From DATFVJ01 sp963727015 (lineage in GTDB: Bacteria > Actinomycetota > Actinomycetes > Streptosporangiales > Streptosporangiaceae), in NCBI GenBank assembly GCA_963727015.1, contig CAVSEV010000015.1, positions 124,001 to 188,000 on the forward strand: a DNA stretch of 64,000 bases, given 5' to 3'. The notes under the pieces were generated by a model. The model worked only from the letters and a program-made list of their open reading frames with translations. It had not been told where the DNA came from and ran no database searches. Both the position numbers and the translations under genes were made by a program. Below, one piece after another: positions 8,636-18,826 of this stretch; the stretch's first letter is position 1; each line of letters begins with the position of its first letter.

Positions 8636-8764
8636 CGCTACTGGCCCGGTGTTTCCGAAGCGGGCCGGTCCGCGCAAACCCGCAGCCACGACCGCGGCAG
8701 CACAAGGCGCGGTAGGGTAGCCCTGCCCGGGCCGAGCTTCAATCGAGCTGAGGGGGATTGCTCG

Positions 8765-10285
8765 ATGAGTACGGGATGGCCACCAGGCCCTGATGACCGG
8801 CGCGAGGAAAGGGCTACAGCCGCAGGTCAGGGCGCGCAGGAGTCACCTGATCCGCTGAGCGCCCAGGTGAACCTGGGCGAGCCGGCGGCGCCCGCCGCGG
8901 GTGCCCTTGGCCCGCCACCGCAGGCGGGTGACAGCGCGCGCCGCCAGCCAGATCCCTATGGCTGGCCGCAGGCGGGTGACAGCGCGCGCGGGCAGCAAGG
9001 ACCATACGGCCCGCCGCCGCAAGGCCAGGACGGGCCGTGGCAGGCTGGGCCGTACGGCCCGCCATCACAGGGCTGGGCCGGGCCGGGCTGGTACGGCCAG
9101 CCGCCGCCGCAAGGCCAGAACGAGCCGTGGCAGGCTGGGCCGTACGGCCCGCCATCACAGGGCTGGGCCGGGCCGGGCTGGTATGGCCAGCCGCCGCCGC
9201 AAGGCCAGAACGAGCCGTGGCAGGCCGGGCCGTACGGCCCGCCATCACAGGGCTGGGCCGGGCCGGGCTGGTACGGCCAGCCGCCGCCGCAAGGCCAGAA
9301 CGAGCCGTGGCAGGCTGGGCCATACGGTAGGCCGCCGCAGGAGCACATGCCAGGCGCGCCGGGGATGTCGGCCGCACCAGGGATGCCAGGCGCACCAGGG
9401 ATGCCAGGCGCACCAGGGATGCCAGGCGCACCAGGGATGCCAGGCGCACCAGGGATGCCAGGCGCACCAGGGATGCACCGTGCCTGGTCACCGCCCGGTG
9501 CCGGACTTTACGGCGCGCCGCAGCGCGATCAGCAGGGTCAGTACTACTTCCCGCAGCCGGTCGCGTTCCCGGAGCCGGTCGCGCCCCATAGCAGCGGCAA
9601 GTTATCCGGTGGCGGCGGAGAGAAAGCCTGGTGGCTGCTCGCCGCTGGCGTTGTCGCGGCAGTGGTCGTAGCAGCTGCCGCCGCCTACGTGCTCACCCTC
9701 AATCGCGGTCAGGCAACGCGCGCCACCCCGGCGGGCAGTGCGGGGAGCAGTTCTGCGCCGGGCCCCGGCGCATCCGCCGGCCCACCCGTCCTCGGCGCTG
9801 ACGGAAATGTCGCGGCACCCGCGCAAATTGGCTCACTGCACTTCAATCCGGCGCTCACGCAGCGGTTCATTACCGGCAAACTCAAGCAGCAGATCTCGGC
9901 TGACTTCGGCGCCTTTCCGAGTGACGTGGTCGGGGGTTTTTACACGAGCGATCCGGCTGCCAAGAACACCAGCGGGAGTTATCAGCTCTGGTTCGATGTC
10001 GCGTATCTCTCCGGTACCGGCCACTCCGACGTCGCGCTGAGAGCGTTCCTGGCCAACCGCGCTCTGCAGTCACCTGCCGAGGTCCCGGCGGGCCCCATGG
10101 GCGGCACGGCGGGGTGCGCATGGCTCCAGGTGAAGTCGGGCAGGCTTGCGCACTGCATGTGGGCCGATAAGAACACCTACGCCGACTTCTACGCATGGCG
10201 CAGCAGTCGCGCCGCACTGGCCGAGACGATGCTCGCTGCCCGGCCGCACATCGAGATTCGCGGCGCAGGCCCGCCGGTCGCCTGA
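8765..10285 (+). CDS. Pro/Gly-rich repeat membrane protein with an extracytoplasmic C-terminal domain
   Basis: 506 residues, ATG with AGGGGG upstream. Residues 1-275 are cytosolic low complexity: about 3.5 copies of a 30-residue unit (GQNEPWQAGPYGPPSQ...) and then tandem PGAPGM hexapeptides. One membrane helix follows near residues 288-310 (WWLLAAGVVAAVVV). The outer ~170 residues have an Ala/Ser/Pro spacer and a compact domain with LWFDVAYLSGTG and a Cys pair (GGTAGCAWLQ, LAHCMWADK) that could form a disulfide. No family is recognised. The layout resembles actinomycete single-pass envelope proteins. It may be cotranscribed with cobN, 64 bases downstream. Confidence 0.75.
   Translation: MSTGWPPGPDDRREERATAAGQGAQESPDPLSAQVNLGEPAAPAAGALGPPPQAGDSARRQPDPYGWPQAGDSARGQQGPYGPPPQGQDGPWQAGPYGPPSQGWAGPGWYGQPPPQGQNEPWQAGPYGPPSQGWAGPGWYGQPPPQGQNEPWQAGPYGPPSQGWAGPGWYGQPPPQGQNEPWQAGPYGRPPQEHMPGAPGMSAAPGMPGAPGMPGAPGMPGAPGMPGAPGMPGAPGMHRAWSPPGAGLYGAPQRDQQGQYYFPQPVAFPEPVAPHSSGKLSGGGGEKAWWLLAAGVVAAVVVAAAAAYVLTLNRGQATRATPAGSAGSSSAPGPGASAGPPVLGADGNVAAPAQIGSLHFNPALTQRFITGKLKQQISADFGAFPSDVVGGFYTSDPAAKNTSGSYQLWFDVAYLSGTGHSDVALRAFLANRALQSPAEVPAGPMGGTAGCAWLQVKSGRLAHCMWADKNTYADFYAWRSSRAALAETMLAARPHIEIRGAGPPVA
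9025..9477 (+). repeat. Coding tandem repeats: 90-bp units followed by 18-bp units
   Basis: The 90-bp unit recurs at exact 90-base spacing (GGCCAGAACGAGCCGTGG at 9114, 9204 and 9294). It is followed by tandem 18-bp GGGATGCCAGGCGCACCA units to about 9477. Both unit lengths are multiples of three, so copy-number change keeps the reading frame. Confidence 0.95.
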
Positions 10286-10349
10286 GACCGCGGCAGCCAC
10301 GCGCGCTCCCACCGCGACCTGCAGAACGGGAGATGGCAGGATCTGTTGA

Positions 10350-13300
10350 ATGGCCACGATCCTGCTGCTCTCCACGGCCGACACCGAACTCCTCGCGGCC
10401 CAGCGCTCCGGTGCCGCGTTCCGCACGGCGAACCCGGCGCGGATCAACGCAGCCGACCTGGCCGACCTTGCCGCCGGCGCTGATCTTGCGGTCGTTCGCC
10501 TGCTCGGCGGGCGGAAGGCATGGCCGGCAGGGATCGAGGCGCTGCGGCAGACGGGGCTGCCACTGGTCGCGCTCGGCGGCGAGGCCGCACCGGACGCGGA
10601 TCTGATGGCGATGTCCACCGTGCCGGCCGGTATCGCCGCGCAGGCACTGGCCTACCTGCGGGAGGGCGGCCCCGAGAACCTTCGCGAGCTTGCCGCGTTC
10701 CTGTCCGACACCGTCCTGCTGACCGGCGAGGGCTTTGCGCCGCCAAGCCCGATGGCCCAGTACGGGGTGCACGAAGTGCATGAAGTGCACGTAGTGCACG
10801 AAGTGCACGAAGGCCGGCCGCCCGGACCTGACGTGCCCGAGACGGGCCAGCTGGAAGCGCGGCGCGTACCCGATGGCCAGGATGCGCAGCAGCCTCGCGT
10901 CGCGGTCGTGTACTACCGCGCGCACGAGCTGTCAGGCAACACGGCGTTCGTGGATACGCTTTGCGCCGCGCTTGAGCAGGGCGGCGCCAGCGCCCTGGCG
11001 GTGTTCTGCGGCTCCCTCCGCAACCCGCCTGACGGCCTGATCGACCTGCTCGGCCAGGCCGACACCGTGATCACGACCGTGCTCGCCGCCGGCGGCGCGG
11101 GCACCACCACCGGCAGCACCACCGGCAGCACCACCGGAAGCGGCGCCGATGACGACGGGTCGTGGGAGGCGGGCGCGCTGGCCACTCTCGGCGTGCCGAT
11201 CATCCAGGGTCTCTGCCTGACATCCACCCGCGCCGAGTGGGCCGAGTCGGACGCGGCGCTCACCCCCATGGACGCGGCCATGCAGGTGGCGATCCCCGAA
11301 TTCGACGGCCGCCTGATCACGGTGCCGTTCTCATTCAAGGAGGAAGGCCCGGACGGCGTGCCGGTGTACCGCGCGGATCCGGAGCGGGCGGCGCGCCTGG
11401 CTGGCATCGCGATCCGGCACGCGCGGCTGCGCCGCACCCCGAAATCCGCGAAACGCGTCGCGATCATGCTGTCGTCCTATCCGACCAAACACGCACGGGT
11501 GGGAAACGCGGTAGGCCTCGATACCCCGGCGTCAGCCGTTCGGCTTCTGGATGCGTTGCGGCGGGCAGGCTACGATCTCGGACCGGGGTTCCCGCGCGAG
11601 GGCGACGCCCTCATTCACGCGCTGATAGCGGCCGGCGGGCACGACACCGAATGGCTGACCGAGGAGCAGTTGCGGGACGCGCCGATCACGGTCGCGCGGG
11701 AGGTTTACGGCCGGTGGCTGAGCCAGATCCCTAACGGCTTGCGCGAGCGGATCGTTGCTCATTGGGGTGACCCGCCCGGCGAGTTGTACGTGGACGGCAC
11801 CGGCGATGCCATCGTCCTCGCCGCGCTGCGGTTCGGCAACGTGGTGCTGATGATCCAGCCGCCGCGTGGCTTCGGCGAGAACCCGGTAGCGATCTACCAT
11901 GACCCTGACCTGCCGCCGTCGCATCACTACCTGGCGGCGTACCGGTGGCTGGAGGAGGTGTTCCGCGCCGACGCTATCGTGCACCTGGGCAAGCACGGCA
12001 CGCTCGAATGGCTGCCCGGCAAGGGGCTCGGGCTGTCGGCGGGGTGCGCGCCCGATCAGGTGCTGCGCGAGGTGCCGCTCATCTACCCGTTCATCGTCAA
12101 TGACCCCGGTGAGGGGACACAGGCCAAACGCCGCGCCCACGCCACCATCGTGGATCACCTGGTGCCGCCGATGGCCCGCGCGGACACCTACGGTGACCTG
12201 GCCAAGCTTGAGCAGTTGCTGGACGAGTACGCGACCGTGCAGGCGCTCGACCCGGCGAAGCTCCCGGCGCTGCGGGCCCAGATCTGGACCCTCGTGCGAG
12301 CCGCGCAACTCCACCATGATCTGCAGGTCGCGCAGCAGCCTGGGGAGGCGGAGTTCGGCGACTTCGTGCTGCACATCGACGGCTACCTGTGCGAGGTCAA
12401 GGACGCCGCGATCCGCGACGGGCTGCACGTGCTCGGCGAGGCACCGTCGGGCCCGGCGCTGGTGAACCTGGTGGGCGTGATCCTGCGTTCGGCGCAGGTG
12501 TGGGGCGGGCGGTCCGGGGCACTGCCGGGGCTGCGTGCCGCGCTCGGCGTGGACGAGGCGTCGGCGTCGCGCGGCGAGCGCGACAGCGCCGAGGAGACCG
12601 TGCGCCTGCTGCTCGAGGGCATGGCCGAGACCGGCTGGGACCCGGCCCGCGCAGCGGAGGTCTGCGCCACCGTCCTCGGATACGGCGCTCCGGCGTCTCT
12701 CGCAACACCAGCCACACCAGCAACACCAGCCACACCGGACACGCCGCCTGGTGCGCCTGCCCCTGATCTCGGACACGATGCACCCCCGAGCCCGACCACA
12801 CCGGCCACACGGGATGTATCGGCCACACCGGCCACACGGGACACGCCGCCTCGTGTCCCTGACCATGATCGTGGTACCTCACCCGCTAATAGCGCGGGTG
12901 AGGTACCACGATCATGGAATCGGCGGGAGGAGGTGGTCCGCGTGCTTGAGTTCGCCGCGGCCGAGGTGGTGCCGCGGCTCGCCGCGACCCGGGGTGAGAT
13001 CGACGCGGTGCTCCGGGCGCTCGACGGCGGCTACATCCCCGCGGGGCCGTCAGGGTCACCGACCCGTGGCCTGGTCAACGTGCTGCCCACCGGCCGGAAC
13101 TTCTACTCGGTGGACCCGAAGGCCATCCCGTCCCGCGCCGCGTGGGATACCGGCTGCGCGCTCGCGGAGTCGCTGCTGGCCAGGCATCTGGCCGACGAGG
13201 GTGACTACCCGCGCTGCGTGGGCCTCACGGTCTGGGGCACCGCGGCAATGCGTACGCAGGGCGACGACATCGCCGAGGTACTCGCCCTTGTCGGCTGCAG

Positions 13301-14276
13301 GCCGACGTGGGACGACGCGTCGCGCCGCGTGACCGGCTTCGAGGTCATGCCCGTTGCCGAACTCGGCCGCCCGCGCATCGACGTCACGCTGCGCATTTCC
13401 GGCTTCTTCCGTGACGCCCTGCCGCACGTCGTCGCCCTTATGGACGATGCGATCGCGGCGGTCGCGGATCTCGACGAGCCAGCAGAAGACAACCTCGTCC
13501 GCGCCCACGCCCTGGCCGATCTCGCTGACCACGGCGATTGGCGCCGGGCGACCACACGGATCTTCGGCTCCAAACCCGGCGCCTACGGCGCGGGCCTGCT
13601 GCCGCTCATCGACGCGCGGAACTGGCGTGACGACGCTGACCTGGCCGAGGTGTACGCCGTCTGGGGCGGCTACGCGTACGGGCGCGGGCTCGACGGCCGG
13701 GTCGCGCGGCCGGACATGGAGACCGCCTTCCGCCGGATCGCGGTGGCGGCGAAGAACCAGGACAACCGTGAGCACGACATCGTCGATTCCGACGACTACT
13801 TCCAGTACCACGGCGGGATGGTAGCCATGGTCCGTTCGCTCACCGGGCGCAATCCCGCTGCCTACGTGGGCGACTCCGTGGTCCCCGATGCGGTGAAGAC
13901 CCGGACCCTGGGCGAGGAGACCCACCGGGTGTTCCGCGCCCGGGTGGTAAACCCGCGCTGGATCGCGGCGATGCGGCGGCACGGATACAAGGGCGCGTTC
14001 GAACTGGCCGCGACGGTGGACTACCTGTTCGGCTATGACGCGACCGCCGGCGTGGTCGCGGACTGGATGTACGAGCAGCTCGCCGTGTCCTATGTGTTCG
14101 ACGAACAGACGCGGCAGTTCATGCGGGAATCGAATCCGTGGGCGCTGCGCGGGATCGCCGAGCGGTTGCTTGAGGCGGCGCAGCGCGGGCTGTGGGCCGA
14201 GCCAGATCCCAAGGTCCTCGACGGGCTGCGCCAGGTGTTCCTCGATCTGGAGGGCGACCTAGAGGAAGGCACTTAG
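10350..14276 (+). CDS. cobN: Cobaltochelatase large subunit CobN
   Basis: 1308-residue ATP-dependent cobaltochelatase subunit that binds the corrinoid and receives Co(II). Typical features are MATILLLSTADTELL at the start, VAVVYYRAHELSGNTAFVD, the conserved HLGKHGTLEWLPGKG near residue 550, IYPFIVNDPGEGTQAKRRAHA and LPTGRNFYSVDPKAIPS near residue 915. Two low-complexity insertions are present: VHE repeats at residues 139-155, and an ATP/TPPG-rich linker at about 783-855 that carries a large DNA palindrome. Partner subunits are probably encoded by the ChlID-like gene at 39054. Confidence 0.95.
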   Translation: MATILLLSTADTELLAAQRSGAAFRTANPARINAADLADLAAGADLAVVRLLGGRKAWPAGIEALRQTGLPLVALGGEAAPDADLMAMSTVPAGIAAQALAYLREGGPENLRELAAFLSDTVLLTGEGFAPPSPMAQYGVHEVHEVHVVHEVHEGRPPGPDVPETGQLEARRVPDGQDAQQPRVAVVYYRAHELSGNTAFVDTLCAALEQGGASALAVFCGSLRNPPDGLIDLLGQADTVITTVLAAGGAGTTTGSTTGSTTGSGADDDGSWEAGALATLGVPIIQGLCLTSTRAEWAESDAALTPMDAAMQVAIPEFDGRLITVPFSFKEEGPDGVPVYRADPERAARLAGIAIRHARLRRTPKSAKRVAIMLSSYPTKHARVGNAVGLDTPASAVRLLDALRRAGYDLGPGFPREGDALIHALIAAGGHDTEWLTEEQLRDAPITVAREVYGRWLSQIPNGLRERIVAHWGDPPGELYVDGTGDAIVLAALRFGNVVLMIQPPRGFGENPVAIYHDPDLPPSHHYLAAYRWLEEVFRADAIVHLGKHGTLEWLPGKGLGLSAGCAPDQVLREVPLIYPFIVNDPGEGTQAKRRAHATIVDHLVPPMARADTYGDLAKLEQLLDEYATVQALDPAKLPALRAQIWTLVRAAQLHHDLQVAQQPGEAEFGDFVLHIDGYLCEVKDAAIRDGLHVLGEAPSGPALVNLVGVILRSAQVWGGRSGALPGLRAALGVDEASASRGERDSAEETVRLLLEGMAETGWDPARAAEVCATVLGYGAPASLATPATPATPATPDTPPGAPAPDLGHDAPPSPTTPATRDVSATPATRDTPPRVPDHDRGTSPANSAGEVPRSWNRREEVVRVLEFAAAEVVPRLAATRGEIDAVLRALDGGYIPAGPSGSPTRGLVNVLPTGRNFYSVDPKAIPSRAAWDTGCALAESLLARHLADEGDYPRCVGLTVWGTAAMRTQGDDIAEVLALVGCRPTWDDASRRVTGFEVMPVAELGRPRIDVTLRISGFFRDALPHVVALMDDAIAAVADLDEPAEDNLVRAHALADLADHGDWRRATTRIFGSKPGAYGAGLLPLIDARNWRDDADLAEVYAVWGGYAYGRGLDGRVARPDMETAFRRIAVAAKNQDNREHDIVDSDDYFQYHGGMVAMVRSLTGRNPAAYVGDSVVPDAVKTRTLGEETHRVFRARVVNPRWIAAMRRHGYKGAFELAATVDYLFGYDATAGVVADWMYEQLAVSYVFDEQTRQFMRESNPWALRGIAERLLEAAQRGLWAEPDPKVLDGLRQVFLDLEGDLEEGT
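12864..12916. repeat. Perfect 23-bp inverted repeat inside cobN
   Basis: The arms 12864-12886 and 12894-12916 are exact reverse complements (CATGATCGTGGTACCTCACC...) around a 7-base loop. It lies in the non-conserved Pro/Thr linker of CobN. As RNA it would form a very stable hairpin inside the message. Confidence 0.95.
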
Positions 14277-14295
14277 CGTTTGCCAGGTCGCCGTG

Positions 14296-14337
14296 GTTGG
14301 CCCGTTGGGGGCACTATAGCCCACCCTCCGGGCCAAC
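14296..14337. terminator. Hairpin between convergent cobN and phosphohexomutase genes
   Basis: Inverted arms GTTGGCCCG (14296-14304) and CGGGCCAAC (14329-14337) lie 20 bases after the cobN stop and overlap the tail of the convergent gene, whose stop is at 14314. Position suggests a bidirectional terminator; there is no U-tract. Confidence 0.6.
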
Positions 14338-16247
14338 GATCAAGGCGGCGACAGCGCCGCGCAGCGGGCCGAGCCTGTTACTCGCGACGGCGCGCGCGGC
14401 GGTGAGCCCGCCGCCTGTGACCGGTGCGACGACCTCAAGATAGGCCTTGATCTTTGGTTCGGTGCCGCTCGGGCGGATGACCACCCGCGCGCCGTCCAGG
14501 CGGTAGCAGAGCAAGTCGGCGGGCGGCAGTTCGCCGGAGCCGTCTGCCAGGTCGAGGGCCGAGGTCACCGGTGCGCCGCCCAGCGCGGCGGGCGGAGCCG
14601 CGCGCAGCCGGGCCATCACGCTTGCCGCGGCCTTGGTCTGCACGGTGAGCTGCGCGGTGAGATGCACACCGTGCGCCTTCTCTATCGCGTCATAACTGTC
14701 GAGCAGGGACGCTCCCGCTGACCTGGCGGCCGCAGCGAGGCCAAGCACGGCAAGCGCGGCACCGATGCCGTCCTTGTCACGGACCGCGTCGCCGATGACG
14801 TAGCCAAGCGCCTCCTCGTAGCCGAATACGAAACGGCTGCCGGGCTGGCGCTCGCCGCCACGAACGATCCACTTGAAGCCGGTGAGCGTCTCGGCGTACC
14901 TGGCGCCCGCCGCGGCTGCGATCCGCGACAGGAGCGACGAGGAGACGACCGTGGTAACGACGATCCTGGCATCGGCGTCAGGGCCGGCCGAGGTGTGTTC
15001 GAGCACGTAGCTGCCGAGCAGCGCGCCCAGCTGGTCACCGGTCAGCACCCGCCAGCCGCTGTCCGCTGCCGGATCGGGCACGGCGACCGCAAGCCTGTCC
15101 CCGTCAGGGTCGTTCGCTAGCACCAGGTCCGCGCCGGTCCTGCGCGCGTCGGCGATGGCCAGATTGAGTGCGCCGGGTTGCTCCGGGTTGGGAAATGCGA
15201 CGGTCGGGAAGTCCGGGTCGGGCTGCGCCTGAGCGGTGACGACGTGCGGGGCGGGAAAGCCTGCCCGCCTGATCGCCTCGACCGCCAGGCCAAGTGCGAC
15301 CCCGTGTAGCGGGGTGTACACGATCCGGAGCGGCGTCCTGCCTGCCCAGGCCGCGTCCGGGCCCTCCGGGGCTGCCATTGCCCGCGACGTCGCGGTGATG
15401 GCGTCGAGGTAAGCGGCGGCAACGTCGCCGCCATGGTGGACGACAAGCCGGTTGCCTGGCAGCGCGACGGGAACCTGCGGCAAGCGCTCCGATGCCGCCG
15501 ATATGAGCCTCGATCTCCGCGTCGGCCGGTGGCACGATCTGCGCCCCGTCCCCGAGATAGAGCTTGTAGCCGTTATCTGCGGGCGGGTTGTGGCTCGCGG
15601 TGATCATGATCCCGGCTGCGGCTGACAGGTGGCGCACGGCGAAGGCCAGCAGTGGCGTAGGGCGGCGCGCGGGCAGCATGTGCACCCGGATGCCCGCGCC
15701 AGCGAGCACGGCAGCCACCTCGTCGGCGAACTCGGCCGAGCGGTGCCGCGCGTCGCAGCCGACGACGACACCGGCCTCGGTGCCGTCCGGCTGGCGTTCT
15801 CGCAGCCAGCGGGCGACAGCGGCGGTCGCGGCCCGCACGACGGCACGGTTCATCCGGTTCGGGCCCGCTGCGACGACGCCGCGAAGCCCGGCGGTGCCGA
15901 ACTGCAGCCTGGCCCGCGAAGCGGTCGGCTAGCTCCGCAGCCGCTTCGGCGCTTCCAGCGCCAAGAAGAGCAAGCAGTTCGGCCCGGTCCGCATGGTCGG
16001 GGTCGTCGGCGGCCCATGCCTCGGCCCTGGCACGAAGATCAGCAGAAACGAGGCACCCCGGCGCCGTGTCTTCCCGCGCCGTGCCTGCCCGCGCCGTGCC
16101 TTCCGGCGCGGTGCCTGCCCGTGCGGTGCCTTCCGGCGCGGTGCCTGCCCGTGCGGTGCCTTCCCGCGCGGTCCCGTTGGGCACGGTGCCAGCGGGTACG
16201 GCGCCGTCGGGGGCGGCGCCGTCGGGGGCGGAGTCGGCGGGAATCAC
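14314..16247 (-). pseudogene. Phosphomannomutase/phosphoglucomutase-type phosphohexomutase, two frameshifts
   Basis: Interconverts hexose- or pentose-1- and -6(5)-phosphates; in a nucleoside locus it may process sugar phosphates. Three frames join. The N-terminus runs from GTG 16247 to about 15905 (ADLRARAEAWAADDPD, ADRFAG). The middle runs to about 15490, with the phosphoserine loop GIMITASHNPPADNGYK. The rest holds the metal loop NDPDGDRLAVAVPD, GFKWIVRG, FGYEEALGYVIGD and the phosphate-binding RPSGTEPKIKAYLE. The N-terminus has an extra pentapeptide array (GTARE/GTARA/GTAPE), coded by 15-bp units. All catalytic motifs persist, so the disruption is recent or a sequence error. Confidence 0.85.
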
Positions 16248-16259
16248 GTCAGTGATTGG

Positions 16260-17533
16260 TCACTGCTTGACATAGGGCTTGCCGTCGGCCTTGGGCGGCC
16301 TCACCCGGCCGACCAGGCCGGCGACCGCGACGATTGTCGCCACGTACGGGGCCATCAGCAGGATGTTGGACGGGATCGGGACGTTGAGGGTCGACAGGAT
16401 GCTCTGCAGCGCATCGGTGAAGCCGAAGATCAGCGCAGCGCCGACAGCGCCCAGGGGCGTCCACCGGCCGAAGATCATGGCGGCCAGTGCGATGTAGCCC
16501 TTGCCCGACGAGATGTCCTTGCCGAACGAGCCAACCGATCCGATCGTCAGGTACGCGCCGCCGATGCCGGCGATCAGGCCGCCGAGGATGACGTTGCGGT
16601 AACGGTTGAAACGGACCCGGATGCCGACCGTGTCAGCGGCGGTCGGGTGCTCGCCCACGGCGCGCACGTGCAGGCCCCACTTGGTGTGGAACAGGCCGAC
16701 CTGGACGAGGATGACGATGACGTAGGTGATGTAGAGGAAGATCGTCGAGTCGAAGAAAATCGGGCCGATGATCGGGATGTCGCCGAGCACAGGGATCTTG
16801 ATGGCGTTGAAGGTTGCGGGCGAGTTCAGCGTGTTCTCGTACGGGACGAGGGCGCGGTCGAAGAGATAACCGGTGAGCCCGGTGGCGAAGACGTTGAGCA
16901 CGACGCCGAGGATGATCTGGTCGACCAGATAGCGGATCGCGAACACGGCGAGCACGGCGGCGATCAGGCCGCCGGCCAGCGACCCCGGCGATGAGGCCGA
17001 ACCACAGCACGCCGAACACGCTCGCCACGACCGCCGCCGCGAACGCGCCGAGCAGCAACTGACCCTCGATGTTGATGTTGATGACACCCGACCGCTCGCA
17101 CAGGCATCCGGCCATCGCGCCGAGGACAGCGGGATCGATCGCACCACGGTGCCCTGCAGCAGGTTGATCATGTTCAGCGGGATGAGATTGCCCGCGTCCG
17201 CCCAGCAGCAGCAGGGAAAACACGAACGCGACCAAGCACCACCGCGATGGACCAGCGATTGGCGCGCTTGCCGAGGTCGATGGTCGCCCGCAGGATCCCG
17301 AGCGCGATCGAGACGGCGCCGAGAGCATACGCCACGGGCGCGGCGGGGATGTGGACAGTGGGCACGTGGACCGATGCGTCGGGCAGGGATAGCGCGAAGC
17401 TGGCGTCGCCGTGGTGTGAGAACAACCCGAACACGAAGATGTCGATCAGGCCGAGCAGGATGAACGTGCCCGCGCTCAGCGCCCTCCGGCTGACAGCGGA
17501 CGGGGCGCGCAAGACGCCGACGTAGGTCGTCAT
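16260..17533 (-). pseudogene. BMP-family ABC transporter permease (second subunit), about four frameshifts
   Basis: Inner-membrane permease of a nucleoside-type ABC importer (NupQ/YufQ-like). The segments MTTYVGVLRAP, FVFSLLLLGG, GNLIPLNMINLLQGTVV, AMAGCLCERSGVININIEGQ and the long intact C-terminal part (LVDQIILGVVLNVFATGLTG, AVGEHPTAADTVGI, GKGYIALAAMIFGRW) lie in different frames. The family signature around the RSG..ININ and GE-P-AA-T-GI loops is clear. One shift is a GGGG where GGG would restore the frame (near 16983). ATG 17533 overlaps the stop of the upstream permease. Confidence 0.82.
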
Positions 17534-18826
17534 GCGTTCCACCCCTTGGCGAGCACCTGGCCGGCGCCACCCGGCCCTGGCTTCACGAAGCCGGAACATC
17601 CCGCGGATGAGCGGCGGCGCCGCCACGAACAGGACGATGAGCGACTGAGATGACCGTGACGATGCTCGTCGGCGTCTGGGTGACCGCCTGCATCTGGATC
17701 CCGCCCGCATGCAGCGCGCCGAAGAGCAGCGCGGCCAGCACGGTGCCGAGTGGGCGGGCCCGCCCGAGCAGAGCCACGGTAATGGCGTCGATGCCGTACG
17801 TGCCATAGCTCTGGAAGTTGAGCGCGTAGTCCGTGCCCAAGATGACCGTGGACGCGGCGAGCCCGGCCAGGCCGCCCGCGATGACCATCACGAGGATCCA
17901 GCTCCGCTGCACGCTCATTCCCGCGGTTCGCGCCGCGCTCGGGTTGGCGCCGACGGCGCGGAACTCGAAACCGGTCGTACTTCGGCTCAGCAGCCACCAC
18001 ACCGCTACCGCGGCCGCGAGGGCGAGAAGGAAACCCACGTTGATCCGCAGACTCGCGCCGAACAGGTGCGGAAGCTCCGCGTCCACGGCCACGAATGGGC
18101 TGATGAGGTCGGTCCTGCCGGGCCGCTGCATCGCACGCTCGTGCCGAGGATCCAGGCGAGGAAGTAGGCCATCACATAGTTGAGCATGATCGTGACGATG
18201 ACCTCGTGCGCCCCTGTCCACGCCTTGAGCGCGCCGACGATCCAGCCAAGCGCGGCGCCGCCGGCGAACGCGCCAAGCACGCAGACCACGACGTGGATGA
18301 CGGGCGGCAGGTCAATCCCGAAGCCGAGCCAGGTGGCGACGAGCGCGCCGCCGATGAACTGGCTTTGCGCGCCGATGTTGAACAGACCGGCACGGAACGC
18401 GAGCGCGACCGACAGACCCGCCAGGATGAGGGGGGTGGCGTTGACCGCGGTCTCGGAAAGAGGCGAGAAGACGGCACTGATCGAGCCACCGTGGAAGGCG
18501 GCCGCGACAGTATGCGGGTTCAGGATCGCGCCTTCGAACATGGCCGAGTAGGCGGCGGCGGCCGCATCCCACGCCTGGGCGATCGCGTTGCCAGGTGCGG
18601 CGAAGAAGGTGCTCCAGGCGTGCAGCACCGGTGGATCGGTGAAGGCGATCAGCAGGCCGCCGATGACGATGGCCACCACGAACGCGAGCACGGTGACGAC
18701 CGTCGAGTTGCCCTCGAGGATCGCGTCGATGAGGGTCCGGCCGAAGGACGGCTGCTCCGGTTGCTCGGACTCGGCGGGCTCTGCGGGTTCGTTCGTCCCC
18801 GGCGGGGCCGGGGTTGATTCGCTCAT
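17530..18826 (-). pseudogene. BMP-family ABC transporter permease (first subunit), about three frameshifts
   Basis: Partner permease of the same importer (NupP/YufP-like). After an acidic Pro/Glu N-terminus come helices and the motifs ATPLILAGLSVALAFRAGLF, NIGAQSQFIGGA, GAHEVIVTIMLNYVMAYF, then in a second frame FRAVGANPSAARTAGMSVQR and TDYALNFQSYGTYGIDAITV. A third frame carries SLIVLFVAAPPLIRGMF, and the last residues (VKPGPGGAGQVLAKGWNA) return to yet another frame. The shifts are near 18137, 17642 and 17587. The stop overlaps the next ATG (ATGA), so the operon structure is intact. Confidence 0.82.

Noticed and set aside
11532..12866. 444-residue minus-strand frame within cobN
   Set aside because: Arg/Gly/Val-rich shadow of a well-conserved gene.
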